Shown here piece by piece: positions 23,729-35,175 of a stretch of 64,000 bases of DNA. Under the pieces are notes generated by a model. It saw only the letters and a program-made list of their open reading frames with translations, did not search any database and was not told where the DNA came from. Location of the stretch: contig NC_080559.1 in assembly GCF_030253575.1 (NCBI RefSeq), forward strand, positions 6,284,501-6,348,500, given 5' to 3'. The stretch is from Rhododendron vialii. Lineage: Eukaryota > Streptophyta > Magnoliopsida > Ericales > Ericaceae. A program made the position numbers and the translations under genes. Every line of letters begins with the position of its first letter. Position 1 is the first letter of the stretch.

Positions 23729-26700
23729 ATGTTGTGGGTAGACAAGTACAGGCCGAAAACCCTAGACAAGGTCATCGTACACGAAGATGTGGCCCAAAAC
23801 CTCAAGAAATTGGTATACTTTCCCGTATTCCTCTATTTTTCTGATTTTTCACACGTAAATTTGTATATTCCGTGAGTTGTTTTGCTAAGTTTTACTATTA
23901 GAATCTAGGTGTTTTGGTTTCAGGTGATCTGTTTTTGTGTAGGTAACAGAACAAGATTGTCCCCATTTGTTGTTCTACGGTCCACCTGGTTCTGGAAAGA
24001 AAACCCTAATAATGGCCTTACTGAGGCAGATGTTCGGGCCGAGTGCCGAGAAGGTCTTTCCTTATCTTCTTTTCTTGTCCTCTGATTTTTATCATCAATG
24101 TGGTTTGTGGCGATTCACAGGGGCGGAGGTATATGGAGGGGGTGTGACACATGCCTCTCCGGTTCAAAAAAAATGTTATACAGTAATGAAAGTCGATTAT
24201 GTACTTTTCAGTACTCAATCAACTTGATGTTTTTACGCAAATGGTGAAAAATTGATGAAAAAACAGCGTTTGAAAAACTCAAACGGTTCGGATCATAGAA
24301 ATTTATATCTCAATGACTTCCATTTGAAGGCCACAAGATAGTTGAACCATGACTTTGTGTTCTTTTAACAAAGAAATAAAACTGACTACAAGGCCTGATC
24401 CTAACATGATCCTTTCCTGTCGTATTTTCACAAACAACATGCAACAAATATTAGTAGACTCCCATCGAAAAGTGCCACCCCCTAACAAAATCTTGGCTCC
24501 GCCACTGGCGATTCGTTTATGATTCATTAATCATCAATGTGGTTTGTAGCATTCGTTTATAATTCATTAATATTATCGGTTACTCTACGTGCAGGTTAAG
24601 GTAGAAAATAAGACTTGGAAAGTGGATGTAAGTTTTTCTTCTTGTCATTCTGATTGTATATGCATATGTGAAGAGAAAAGGAGAAATTAGTAAAATTATG
24701 AGTTTTTAAGCATTTGTTGTGGGTCTAAATGTGTATGTTAAGGGAGTGTTCTTCTGTGCATGGGAGATTCTTATGCCTTCTCTCGTATTGTTTTTATGGT
24801 ATCTGAGGAAATCAAGAATAGGGAGAGGAAAAAAAAAACCTCAACTTTGGTTTTATTTATTTATTTATTTATAATTTGACTTGTTCTTATACTGAACTAA
24901 ATCCATTGTTAAGCAGTAGTTGTTGGTTTGGAGACTGAAGGCTTGTGTTTTTTTATTATTGTAGAAGATTCACTAGTAAATTTGGGTTGTTTCCCCCTCT
25001 TTCTTAGTAACCCAATGGGGCACTGAAAAATTTTCAACCTTGTAAGTTCTGTACTTTAGGTGGTGATCTAGCATTAGAAACTGAACCCCGCTGTACTTTT
25101 CCCCCCTTTTGGATTCACATGCTGCCAATTCCTTTTGGACATCCGGTGAACTTTCATGTGTAGAATGGAAGAGTGGTAACAACGACAACCTTGATTCAAG
25201 TTGCTTTGTGTGAAGTGGGATCTTGGACTATTGTTGTCTGTATTAGCTCAACTCAGACTCAACAAGGCATTATTCCAGCTAATTAGGGTTATCTATTGCC
25301 TTGATGTGTTTGTAACACAATTCGTTTTCAGGCTGGAACAAGGACTATTGATTTAGATCTTACAACATTAGCCAGCACGTACCATGTGGAACTCAATCCA
25401 AGTGATGCAGGGTTTCAGGATAGATATATTGTTCAGGAAATAATAAAAGAAATGGCAAAGAACAGGCCAATTGATACGAAAGGGAAGAAAGGATTTAAAG
25501 GTAATTCTGCAATTGCCCTTTTGCACGTTCCTCCTGATATGTGCTCGCATTTCTAGATTCGTGTGGTTGGTATACTCGTATAAGTACATATACTGATGTT
25601 AGTTGCACTGGAAGAAATGGTTGTTAGTTGTAAAGGACGTTCGTGTGAGGTCATATCAATGTGATGGTAATTTTAATACGAAAGCCTGATCACATTTATC
25701 TTGTGATGCAACTATTCTTAACTGAATATTCAATCTAGTGTGTAATTTGCATTTTCTAACTTAATCCATTCTCTGCAATTTAGTGTTGGTGCTTAATGAG
25801 GTTGATAAACTCTCAAGAGAAGCTCAGCATTCTCTTCGGCGGACGATGGAAAAGTACAGTGCCTCTTGCCGGCTGATTCTTTGTTGCAATAGTTCTTCAA
25901 AGGTTACCGAAGCAGTCCGTTCTCGTTGTCTGAATGTGAGGATAAATGCACCAACTGAGGAACAGGTTTGGAAATCTGTACAATAGCTGTTAGCAATTGA
26001 AAATTCGTACACGTGTTTCTGTTTGTCTTGATAGCCGACATTTGTTGGTTTATAGAGATAACCAATCTCTGTTGTTTTTGTTTCTTGGGAGATAAAGTGA
26101 CTGTCACGTAGGCTCTCACTTTTGTCGATTTTTTGCTTGAAGTATGATCATGTGCCTATATATGCATATAACAGTAAATTGTTTGCAGTTGTTATTTGCC
26201 AAAATTGTACGCGTAATTCTTCTTTAGTCTTCTATGAGCAGTAAAATCTAGTGTTTGCTGGTGAGGAATGGACATTCTTATCCTCCGGCACCATTTTACT
26301 GTGCTGGCGGTATCAGGAATGTGTTTGAGCTTGTAGTGCTTGTCACATTGATAATTGCTGTTTGTAGTTTACAATTGTTTACACTGTTTAACATGCTGTT
26401 GTTATGTGAACCAGCAGTGGGTAATGTTTCGTATAGCTTCCTGCAACTTCTTTGCCCAAGATCATTGTTGAAATCCCAAACACATAGTATTATGTCAATG
26501 TACTCGCATAACAATTTAAAAACTCCGAAAAATTTCTCCAAAACCCATCTTTAGGGGTTGGAGCTTCTTATTGATACTGTTATTTCAGTTTCCATCTTCC
26601 ATTTAGTTAATCCTTGAGATTATTCATGCATATTGTCTATTTTGTAAACAAAAGAATTATTCCTGCCAGATTGTGAAAGTGTTGGAGTTCATTGGAAAGA

Positions 26701-29700
26701 AAGAAGGGCTACAACTTCCATCTGGATTTGCTGCCCGTATAGCAGAAAAGTCAAATCGGAGTTTAAGAAGGGCTATTTTGGCATTTGAGACTTGCCGCGT
26801 ACAACAGTTAAGCTCCATTATAACTCTGATTTTATGTCTAGCTGTTTCAAGCAGATTATGGTCCTCTCTCTTCTCCTTTATTTGGAGCAATTTATTTCAC
26901 ATGAATTATTCTTGATAGCTATAGCTATGTTATTGGGTACATTTTTTGACATGTATACAGGTATCCTTTCACGAGTAACCAAGCCATACCTCCAATGGAT
27001 TGGGAGGAATATGTTTCTGAGATCGCATCAGACATAATGAAGGAGCAAAGCCCAAAAAGGTGTGTTTGTAACTTCTGCATTTTCGGGCAAATGTTAAATT
27101 TTACTTAACAGTCCGTGTTTAACTTTTATAGAACTCAAGTTATAAACTTACCCTCCTGTTATGCCCATTGAATATTTGTTTGAAGCATTTCCTGCATTTT
27201 GGTTCAAAGCCAGTGTATTTTAGTTGATTTGGACAGTTTTTTCCATATTGCTTCTTAACCTTGTGGTGAACACTCATTATCATAATGCAGGCTCTTTCAG
27301 GTTCGTGGGAAGATATATGAGCTACTCATTAATTGCATTCCTCCTGAGACTGTATTGAAGGTCCAGATAAGCGCCCCCCCCCCCCCCTTCCTCCCTTTTT
27401 TTTTTCCCTTCGGTAAATTGTGCCTGAGCTTGATGTTTCTCATGGTGTTTGAGTTGCAGAGGCTGCTCTTTGAACTACTGAAGAAATTGGATGCCGAATT
27501 GAAGCATGAAGTGTGTCATTGGGCTGCATATTATGTAAGTTTGTTTCGATGCTTTAAATATGCCTTCCTCCAATGATTATTCATTCCGGCTTTGTTACCA
27601 TATTTTGGTCAGATCCAGCTATCTGAGTTAGGCATCCATTGCCTCTGATTTACAGCTTGACCTTAAAATCTAGGTATTGGGGGTCCGCCTATTTTCTGGG
27701 CACAGCTTAGGCAGACTTTCAGAACTCTTATTAGGAAAAATCGAACAAAGTAAACTGAATGTAAATGCAATGGTAATGTAAAAGTCGAGGGATTTTAATA
27801 CTAAAAACAATAATGACCTAGAATGTCTACAAGCCCTGCGGTGTTGCCAAGTGGATTGATACGATTGAGAACTGGCATAACCTATCTTCGAAGAGCACTG
27901 GTCATCTTCATCAAGTTTAGTAGGACCCGTCTCGTCTAAGCATACCAGATTGCAATCGCAAAGGATGTAGTCTGTAACTTAGGCATTCAAAACCAGACAA
28001 ATCAAGCACTTCCTTGATTGAAAGAATCAATTCCTTGAGATTAAAAAAAAACTCAAGAATTATATAATCATTAATTGAATAGGAAATCCAATATAAAGTA
28101 CCGAACCACGTTACTCGACTAGGATTTCCTCTACACGCAAATATTGTGGATTTGCCATTCATGTTGGAATAAGAATCTGAAGTCTTCATTGAAGTCTCCA
28201 TGGAAAGCTTCACCAAAACTTGGAAGGAAAAAATGTCTTAAAACTGGTTAGAACGGAAGTCTACATCAAGTCCCTCTTGAGCAGGATTCAATGTAACTTT
28301 AACTGGATTACTCAATTCCATCTCTTTTTTTATTTTGTCTCCTAATGAAAATACCATTTAGGTCACAACCCCTATTAACATTTTGTTTTTTATGGCCTTT
28401 GGATTGTCTTATGACTCTTATTCAATACAGTTGGTGTTGATTACTGATTTTCTTCTTTTGTTTTTTATGTTAAATAATTGTTAACTACATTTTCTATGTG
28501 GAAATAGAACACAAATGCTCATTATTCCGTTAACAAGTACATAATGATTGTTTTGGTAAGGAACTGAGGATGAAGTAGTTTAGTCTAACTATGCTTGTTC
28601 TTGTTTGATTCCAGGAACACAGGATGCGCCTCGGACAGAAAGCTATCTTTCACATTGAAGGTATTTAACAAAATCCTTCTCTGATCCAATCAGATTAATG
28701 TATCCCATACAAGCATGCAGCATGCATATTTGTTGATCAACTTATTTTTTAACAAAGCTGTTTTTGCTCTTTTTATGAAATTTGTATCAATATTGTGGAC
28801 ACTGTTTGTCACTTTGTCCGCATTATTACCCGGAAGAGATTATAGTTAACCGTATTGAGATTTGAAACATAAACCTTCACATTTCCTATCTGTGATTAGC
28901 TACTTCTTCAGTTGGCATTGAACTTTAAATCACTTTGGTTGGTTTGCATTGCATCTTCTGGTTGACATCATCATCATCCTGTTTTACCACATGCATGTCA
29001 TCTTAATCTTCTTGTCTGGAATGCGTCTTGTTTCAGTCACACTGTCATTCTTCTTTTTATCAGCAGCTTGGTATATATATATTTTTTAAATGAGATTTAA
29101 GAATGATTAGATAAGAGAATGGAGGATAAGAGATTCACCTGGTGGAAGGTAAAAGGCTAAAGAGTGCACAGATCATACACGACCATCCAATATCTACCCA
29201 CAAAAAAATCATTGAATCGCCATTGAATGATATGGAATTGAAGCCCAAGAAGTAGACAAGTGACATTTCATTAGGTATCCTAAACAAATTGCCAAACCTA
29301 TTGTCAAAAACTTTAGTGTTCTCTCGAAACAAATGGCCCCAAACATGGGGGGAAAATGTAACTCAAATGAAATTGTGCTATCTTACTGGTTAGTGGTTAC
29401 ACAGACCTGTAGGACAACATGTAATTGTAATACTGGAGAAGGGGCCACATAATCCATATCCCTCATGTGGAAAAGTTTGTGTCGTCCAGGTCATATATGG
29501 TTAATAATCTCTCCTTCCCTTGTACATTGAATTCATCATTGGATTCATTGCGGATACAAAAGGACTTAAGTCTCTCCCTCTGAGTTATGTCAGTAGTAAT
29601 GAGCTTTTCACGAACCCAAGGACCATTCAAACACTCCTTTTTGTGGTTGAGGGACACATGCACTCGTAATCACTCTCTGAGTAAATAGGGATATACGGGG

Positions 29701-30600
29701 ATTGAAAGTAAGCTTATGAAAGAAAGAGTTTTAAGGGAATGGCCTCGTGGAATGAATGGTTGGCCACAGGTATAATTTTTCACTTTGAAGAAACTTAATC
29801 AATGGTGGATTACTAAACCTTTACGATAGAGAATGTTTTGATGTGATTAGGTGAATAAAGCTCCTACAGATACAGTGGTAGGTCATCCATTATTAGCTAT
29901 TGAGGTATCCTCAAGGGCATATTTTCAACTTCAAAGAGAAACCTAAGAGAGAATGTTGATGTTTTAAATGTATTTGGTTAAGGGCCCATTTATTTGACCG
30001 GATGAGCATCGGATTGGACTATTTATCAAAGGGGACCACATATCTAGTGTTTGGTTAAAAATTTTACGGGTCATATTTAAATGTGCATGGGAAATAAAAT
30101 TGCCAGATGTATAGTACCATGGAAAGTGTGATTATTAATCCCATCACTACTAGTCTCATAGAATTACATATCCTATAATCTCTTCACTATTAGTCCCGTC
30201 AAACAAGCTGGCCCTAAATGCCCTACCACTCCTAAGCTGGCCCTAATCTCTTCACTATTTTAATAGTTGTTTTTTACTAAAAAAAAAACAACTTTTAAAA
30301 TAACTGGTAATAGTAAGCAGTGAAAGAACATGATTTATTTGTGTGCATAGACATTGTTTCATTATAAGCCCACCGAAATGCTTCTCAAGCCAACACACAT
30401 TGATAGAAATGCTTGCAAATTAGTCCAGTTATTGGTGAGGAGTAATTCTATCTTTTATTCTCAAACTATGATGTCAAGGAAGAGAGGTGAAACATCTTTC
30501 TACCAGCTTTCTGATAGTACATCTCTTGTTCATCTTTGCAGCATTTGTAGCCAAGTTCATGAGCATTTATAAGGGTTTCTTGATCGCAACATTTGGCTGA
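23729..30600 (+). CDS. RFC3: Replication factor C subunit 3
   Basis: RFC3 is a small subunit of the clamp loader that opens PCNA and places it on primed DNA in the nucleus. Exons: 23729-23812, 23943-24053, 24595-24627, 25332-25500, 25784-25965, 26670-26806, 26961-27059, 27291-27360, 27460-27534, 28615-28660, 30542-30600. They join to 354 residues plus TGA, the family's usual length. The start MLWVDKYRPKTLDK is the conserved N-terminal RFC box. The Walker A is GPPGSGKKT (about residue 44). The degenerate Walker B LNEVDKLS and the SRC motif (VRSRCLNVRI) follow. The C-terminal collar has ELLINCIPPE and HWAAYYEHRMRLGQKAIFHI, ending at LIATFG. Exon 6 ends caaca/gttaag so that a split Gln codon is restored. 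All junctions keep frame and no lesion is seen. Confidence 0.97.
24118..24507. mobile_element. hAT-like non-autonomous element in RFC3 intron 2
   Basis: The left end CAGGGGCGGAGG and the right end (inverted) CAGTGGCGGAGCC are imperfect terminal inverted repeats of a kind common in plant hAT elements. They are flanked by gcgattca (24110-24117) and gcgattcg (24508-24515), an 8-bp duplication with one mismatch. The element occupies most of the intron between 24054 and 24594. A 40-bp stretch of flank (atcatcaatgtggtttgt...) is also repeated downstream of it. Confidence 0.8.
27372..27386. repeat. Poly-C tract in RFC3 intron 8
   Basis: About 15 consecutive C bases stand a dozen bases after the donor of the short intron 27361-27459, followed by a T run that may serve as the polypyrimidine region. 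Confidence 0.9.
29981..30215. mobile_element. hAT-like MITE in RFC3 intron 10
   Basis: The ends agggcccatttatttgacc and (inverted right end) agggccagcttgtttgacg are similar inverted repeats of the GGGCC..TTTG type often seen in plant hAT-derived MITEs. The interior is non-coding. No clean 8-bp target duplication was found. Part of the right end (agctggccctaatctcttcac) is repeated just downstream. Confidence 0.5.
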
Positions 30601-31137
30601 AGTGATCTCTCCTCTTGTTTGCTTTTCCAAGTGGCCTTTTGTGCATGGGAAGCTATGGGAGGTGCTTGTAGACGTCATTTTGCTTCATCCCTTGTCTTGA
30701 TGAACTTTCATACTTCACTGCACCATTTGAGAGAGAATTTTATTTCTGTTTTGTAGTTATTATAGTTATCAGCTTAATCTAGTCAAGTGAGCATGTTTTC
30801 ACAAGTAGAGGATCTTTCTGTCCTTCCTGTTAAGGTTTCAAAGGGTCTCTCAAATGCTGCTTGGTATGACTTGGTTTGTGTCCATTAAGCATGTGATTCA
30901 TACATTATGAAACTGTCTCAGGTGTTATGGAAGAGGCCACATTTTTTGCAATGCAAATGTAGCTGATGGGACGTGCTGTGATTGCCACAAGTACTACCTA
31001 GACCTTAAAAATTACTTTTGCCTTACCCTTTTTAAGCTAGGGTCTAGCTTAATACTCGGTGCGAATCATTTCTCTTTTTGTTTAAAGGGATGGCATTTGC
31101 TTCATTGCATCCCAGATATAACGCCACACACAACCTG

Positions 31138-31322
31138 AGGGTTGGCACAGTGGTAGTTACTTGGTATCTAGGGACTTCATGAAGCTTTGGGTCTGGGATT
31201 TGATTTCTACCAGCATACATACTGGGCGAAATTCCCGACTTAAATGGGGCTCCCACTAGTGAATAGTGGGATTGATCTCCCAAATTAATGGGTTTAATAG
31301 GCCGGGATTCTAAAAGAAAAGA
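31138..31322 (+). mobile_element. tRNA-derived SINE-like sequence
   Basis: The string ggttggcacagtggtagt resembles a polymerase III A box and ggtctgggatttgatttct, about 45 bp later, a B box, followed by a non-coding body of about 110 bp. This is the head of a tRNA-derived SINE. It lies between the 3' ends of the convergent RFC3 and LRR genes. No target duplication was identified. Confidence 0.5.
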
Positions 31323-31588
31323 GAGATATGACACCACAGTAAAGTGTAGTAGAATGTATTAGCTGCAGGATTGAAACGCCTGAGATTGTGGCCTCGTACA
31401 GAAGATTACAATTAGATTATGAAAATGTCGAGGTATACTTGAAGACATAAGGCTCTATCAGAACAGAAGGAGCAATAAGTAGCAGATTATTGTGTTTTCA
31501 GACTTGTCCTTTTCTATACTACGAACGTGTACGCGAACGGGTGTTCCCTCTCGTCTCATGTTGATACAAAGGTTCATGCACTTCCTAG

Positions 31589-32314
31589 TTATGCGCCACA
31601 CTGTGGTGGTGATCGGCCGCAGCCACACAGTGGTTTGCCGCAGAGACCAACATTTCCGATGAACGAGCTAGCAGGGAAGCCCGAAAGGGTTGCGGGGATC
31701 ATGCCCTCAAGATTGTTGTTGGACACATTGAAATTTACCAATTGTACCGCGGTGATGATTGGGAGATTTCCTGTGAACTCATTATTCGCCAAGAAAAGTC
31801 CAGTCAGTTGTTTCAGGTTATTGATTGCAAAAGGAATTGAACCCGTGAAGCTGTTTCTAGAGAGATCTAACCGCTTCAAATGGGCCAACTCGGTGAGACT
31901 CAGAGGGAGCTCACCAAAGAACAGGTTGGTGTTGAGGTAGAGGCTGCGGAGTTGCTTTAGGCTGGAGAAATCGGAGGGAATTTGGCCTGTGAGAAAGTTC
32001 GACCGGAGACTGAGGACTCGGAGGTGGGTCAGTTTTCCGATTGTGTTGGCCGGGATGGGACCCACTAGCCCGACACCGGGGAGCCGGAGGGAGATTACGA
32101 AGGAGCGAGTGGCGTCGCACTCGACACCAGCCCAGGTGCAGGCGGAGGCAGAGGCATTCCATCGGACGCGATTGGTGGCTTGGGAGGAGAGGAAAGAGAG
32201 GAGAGCTTGTTTGTCATGAGCGGGCTCCGAGTCAACTCGATGAGTCAGTACCAGCAACACCAAAGCCAAACACAAGTAAGGGATGATGAATTTGTTTCTG
32301 AAATACACTGCCAT
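31589..32314 (-). CDS. LRR ectodomain protein, truncated receptor-like kinase type
   Basis: A single open frame of 241 residues. Residues 1-29 form a hydrophobic signal peptide ([10 protein letters not shown]). Residues about 32-70 are a plant LRR N-terminal cap with CTWAGVECD. Five or six LRRs of 22-24 residues follow (for example [16 protein letters not shown] and [16 protein letters not shown]). A membrane-proximal cap ends at [12 protein letters not shown]. Family members of the probable inactive receptor kinase group (At2g26730 type) continue here into a Ser/Pro-rich juxtamembrane part, a membrane helix and a kinase. This gene stops at PPQCGA then TAA, and no helix or kinase sequence follows on this strand. 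It may be a secreted LRR protein or a truncated gene copy. The reading frame itself is undamaged. Confidence 0.85.
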   Translation of the reverse strand: MAVYFRNKFIIPYLCLALVLLVLTHRVDSEPAHDKQALLSFLSSQATNRVRWNASASACTWAGVECDATRSFVISLRLPGVGLVGPIPANTIGKLTHLRVLSLRSNFLTGQIPSDFSSLKQLRSLYLNTNLFFGELPLSLTELAHLKRLDLSRNSFTGSIPFAINNLKQLTGLFLANNEFTGNLPIITAVQLVNFNVSNNNLEGMIPATLSGFPASSFIGNVGLCGKPLCGCGRSPPQCGA

Positions 32315-33514
32315 TTGTCAATGTTTTTGTTTTTCTATGGACCACAACAAGAGATGCAGCAACTGGCTTTTGGTCTGATTTCTAAGTGAGGTCCTGGGCT
32401 TCAAGTCGAAAATGTATGTATGTATGTATTTCAGCTAAAATTTGCTAATTGTTGGCATTGAAATGACCTCAAACAACTTCTTGATATTTAAGCTAAAAAC
32501 GTTTGGAAAGAGTCGAGAGGAAAGGGAAAGTGTAGTTTAACTTTTATATTTCTTTAATCAACCTTGAGTAAACACCTTTTGACATTTTCACATATCGAGA
32601 TTTTGAGTCAAAATTTAGCATCTAGAAAGGGAAGGCTGGGTCCCTATAGTGCCTCCAAATGGCTGGAAGTTCATTCAGTATTCAGGGCTGGACAATTTTA
32701 AAAAAATAAAAAATAATAATAATAACCTCAAAGTTCATTCGGTATTCGGGATCCTAAATTTTGAATGAAAAAAAAAAAATAAAAAGATTAAATTACTTAT
32801 AATTATTAGATTGAGCTGTTTTTCCTAAAGACCACTCAATTTTTTTTAAAAAAATTATTGAATAGCTCAGATTATTTGCGTGGAACCCCAATGTGAACCT
32901 CACACAACCTTTCTTACCAAAGAGAGACAGAGGAGCAAAATGTTAAGGTTCGGCCTAATTTTTTAACACGGAAAGGTAAGAGGGTAATTTCACTTCGAGA
33001 GTTTGGGTTAAGTGTGTGTGGGCTGTCTAATTATTTTCGCCCCAAACCGACGCGTCTCGGGGCTCTTCACCTTCCTGCCATTTGGAAGACTACAGGGACC
33101 CAACCTAGAAAAGGTTAGCTCCGTTTTGCTGACTAAAATAAGTGTACATTTTTCAAATTAAAGATGATGTTGTGAGAGAATGACTTGTCTCGTAAAGCAG
33201 AAAATAAACACTTACAAAATAAGAACCTTAGCGGAACGGGTAACACTACTTAAATTCTAAGAAAACAATCAAACTTAAAAATCAAATCACACAAGACTCA
33301 ATTCTTACCAAAAGAAAACAACATACTGAATGTTTTTTGGACTTGTGAAAATGTTTAGTTACAAAATGTTGGAAAGAGTCAAGAGGACAGAGAAAAAGAA
33401 CTTTTAATTTGTTTAGGGCTGCAAACGCGGAATCTTGAATTTTGCCTTTTGACATTTTCACATATCGAGACAGAGTCAAAATTTAGCATCTAGAAAAGGC
33501 ATTGTTAACCTAGG
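32315..33514. repeat. LRR gene upstream region with duplicated block
   Basis: A block of about 150 bp at about 32490-32630 (ggaaagagtcgagagga ... ttgacattttcacatatcga ... aaaatttagcatctagaaa) recurs in direct orientation at 33370-33500. Between the copies an inverted repeat pair runs from about 32635 (ggctgggtccctatagtg) to 33106 (complement GGTTGGGTCCCTGTAGTC), which looks like a terminal-inverted-repeat element of about 470 bp. No gene is seen. Confidence 0.6.
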
Positions 33515-33670
33515 GAAACGAGCCAAATCGAGCTGAGCTTTAGAATGTTCAGGTCGGTTTGTTAAATTTTTAAGCAAACTCGAGTCGAGCTTTAGCTTAA
33601 TAAAAATTTGACGAGCCGAACTTATCTAGGTTTGAGTCGAACTCGAACTTATTCACGAGCTTTAACGAAT
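33515..33670. repeat. AGCTCG-rich dispersed repeat, copy 2
   Basis: Words such as aatcgagctgagctt, gagtcgagctttagctt and cacgagctttaacg match the vocabulary of the copy at 22370-22585. Non-coding. Confidence 0.55.
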
Positions 33671-34019
33671 CAAAACTATTAAATTTATGTTCTCATACTG
33701 ATCTAGAACATTAATACAACGCAAACAAAACAAAATGTAACCAATGTCTCTTATGAGATACGGAGTACAATAAATTTACTATAGATGCAAACACACTATT
33801 ACAATTTACCACTGATCAACACAAATCGACACAAAACCGGAGTTACCAAACTTCTCATAATCGAAATTTTATCACACACTTACCACAACTATAGCATTAA
33901 GAAGATGGAAGGTCTTAGCAAAACAAAGCCAATAACCTGCGGAAAATGGAAGGTATATTAAGCAAAGTTCTCATGTTCATGTGGAAAATTGTGCGAAATT
34001 AGGTGACTTGTAAGGCTAA

Positions 34020-34790
34020 CCTCCCCTTTGCCGGATTTGCGAAAATGTTCCTGAATCTGTTGAACACTTGTTGTTCCATTGCCCATGGAGTAGGGCTGTA
34101 TGGTTTGGAAGTGGGAAAATGTTTTTGGGTTAATCATATGGAGATTGGGGCAGCTGATCGATGGATGGAGGACCTGTTTTGTGGGGAGTTGGCAAAGGAA
34201 ACAAGCAAAAGAGGATATAGAAGCTATTTTTCAGCTTTGTTGGTCAATTTGGAAAGCTAGGAATAACTTTGTTTTCAACAAGAAGCTCCCAAATTCGGAT
34301 TTTTTGGCAGATCGGTTAGGCCAACACTGATTGCCTTCGGCGTTATTGTCAGAGATTTTGGTGGATCGGCTCATGTTTGGCAGTGTCATCATGTTAAAGT
34401 ATCTTCAGCTCTTGTTATTGAAGCTGGGCTTTGCGAATTGCTTGTGCTTTGGCTTTTGGAGTACAATTTTCCAGTAGTTATTTTTGAATCTGATTGTAAA
34501 AGTCTTATAGATAGCATCAACCACCCTCCCGAGCTCAAAGTGTAATTGGGAGATAGAAGCAATCATAGTGGATATTAAAGCTTGGACAGAAGGTAGACAG
34601 TGAACGTTTGTGTGGTGCAGCCGAGTTCATAACAAGGCAGCCTATTGGATTGCAATGAGTTGCCTAGGTAGGAATATCTTTTCTTTTATGGGTTGTATTC
34701 TGCCCGAGTTAGAGAGAATTTTATTAAAGGACTCTTTGTCTGTCCTTGTTTGTATTTACAGTGACGTTTTAAAAAATTAAAAAAAAAAAG
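34020..34790 (+). mobile_element. 3' end of a LINE: zinc-binding and RNase H-like relic
   Basis: With frame slips the translation gives CRICENVPESVEHLLFHCPW then AVWFGSG, the zinc-binding domain that follows plant LINE reverse transcriptases. About 120 bp on comes WKARNNFVFN and then an RNase H-like domain (FGVIVRDFGG, EAGLCELLVLWLLEYN, VIFESDCKSLIDSI, VHNKAA). An A-rich tail stands at about 34768-34790. The reverse transcriptase itself is missing upstream, so this is a 5'-truncated, dead insertion. Confidence 0.82.
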
Positions 34791-34852
34791 TCAATGAACG
34801 CTGAAATAGGTTTGTGCAATTATAAGGAGTGAAATTGATGAAAACATAATGA

Positions 34853-35013
34853 ACACAACACCATGTACCATCCGAACCGTTCGTTCAGCAATTCAACGGT
34901 CCAAATCTCATCTCTACTGTGTAGCATCCGAACCGTTCATTGCCGAGATAAGATCTAAACTATTAGATTGCCGAATGGATAGTTCGGATGGTGCACAAGA
35001 TGCTGTGCACCAC
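34853..35013. mobile_element. Short inverted-repeat MITE
   Basis: The left half (cacaacaccatgtaccatcc, then gaaccgttcg) and the complement of the right half (cacagcatcttgtgcaccat, then ccgaactatcc) match along about 60 bp. The element stands about 160 bp upstream of the gene at 35176. No target duplication was seen. Confidence 0.6.
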
Positions 35014-35140
35014 CCGCACAGCAGAGGTAAAAGATGATTTTAGGACCATAATTTAATTTAGCTCTAGAAAAAGAAAATCACCCAAATTTCTTGAAAAAGA
35101 AAAAATACCCAAATTAGACCCACACAGAGCTTACACAACT

Positions 35141-35141
<1 letters not shown>

Positions 35142-35174
<33 letters not shown>

Positions 35175-35175
35175 G
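35142..35175. repeat. CT microsatellite in 5' leader
   Basis: About 14 CT units end directly before the ATG at 35176 and probably lie in the 5' UTR of that gene. Confidence 0.9.

Noticed and set aside
29135..29663. Minus-strand ORFs in RFC3 intron 10
   Set aside because: Short frames without recognisable domains inside an intron. They could be an old gene fragment, but this cannot be supported.
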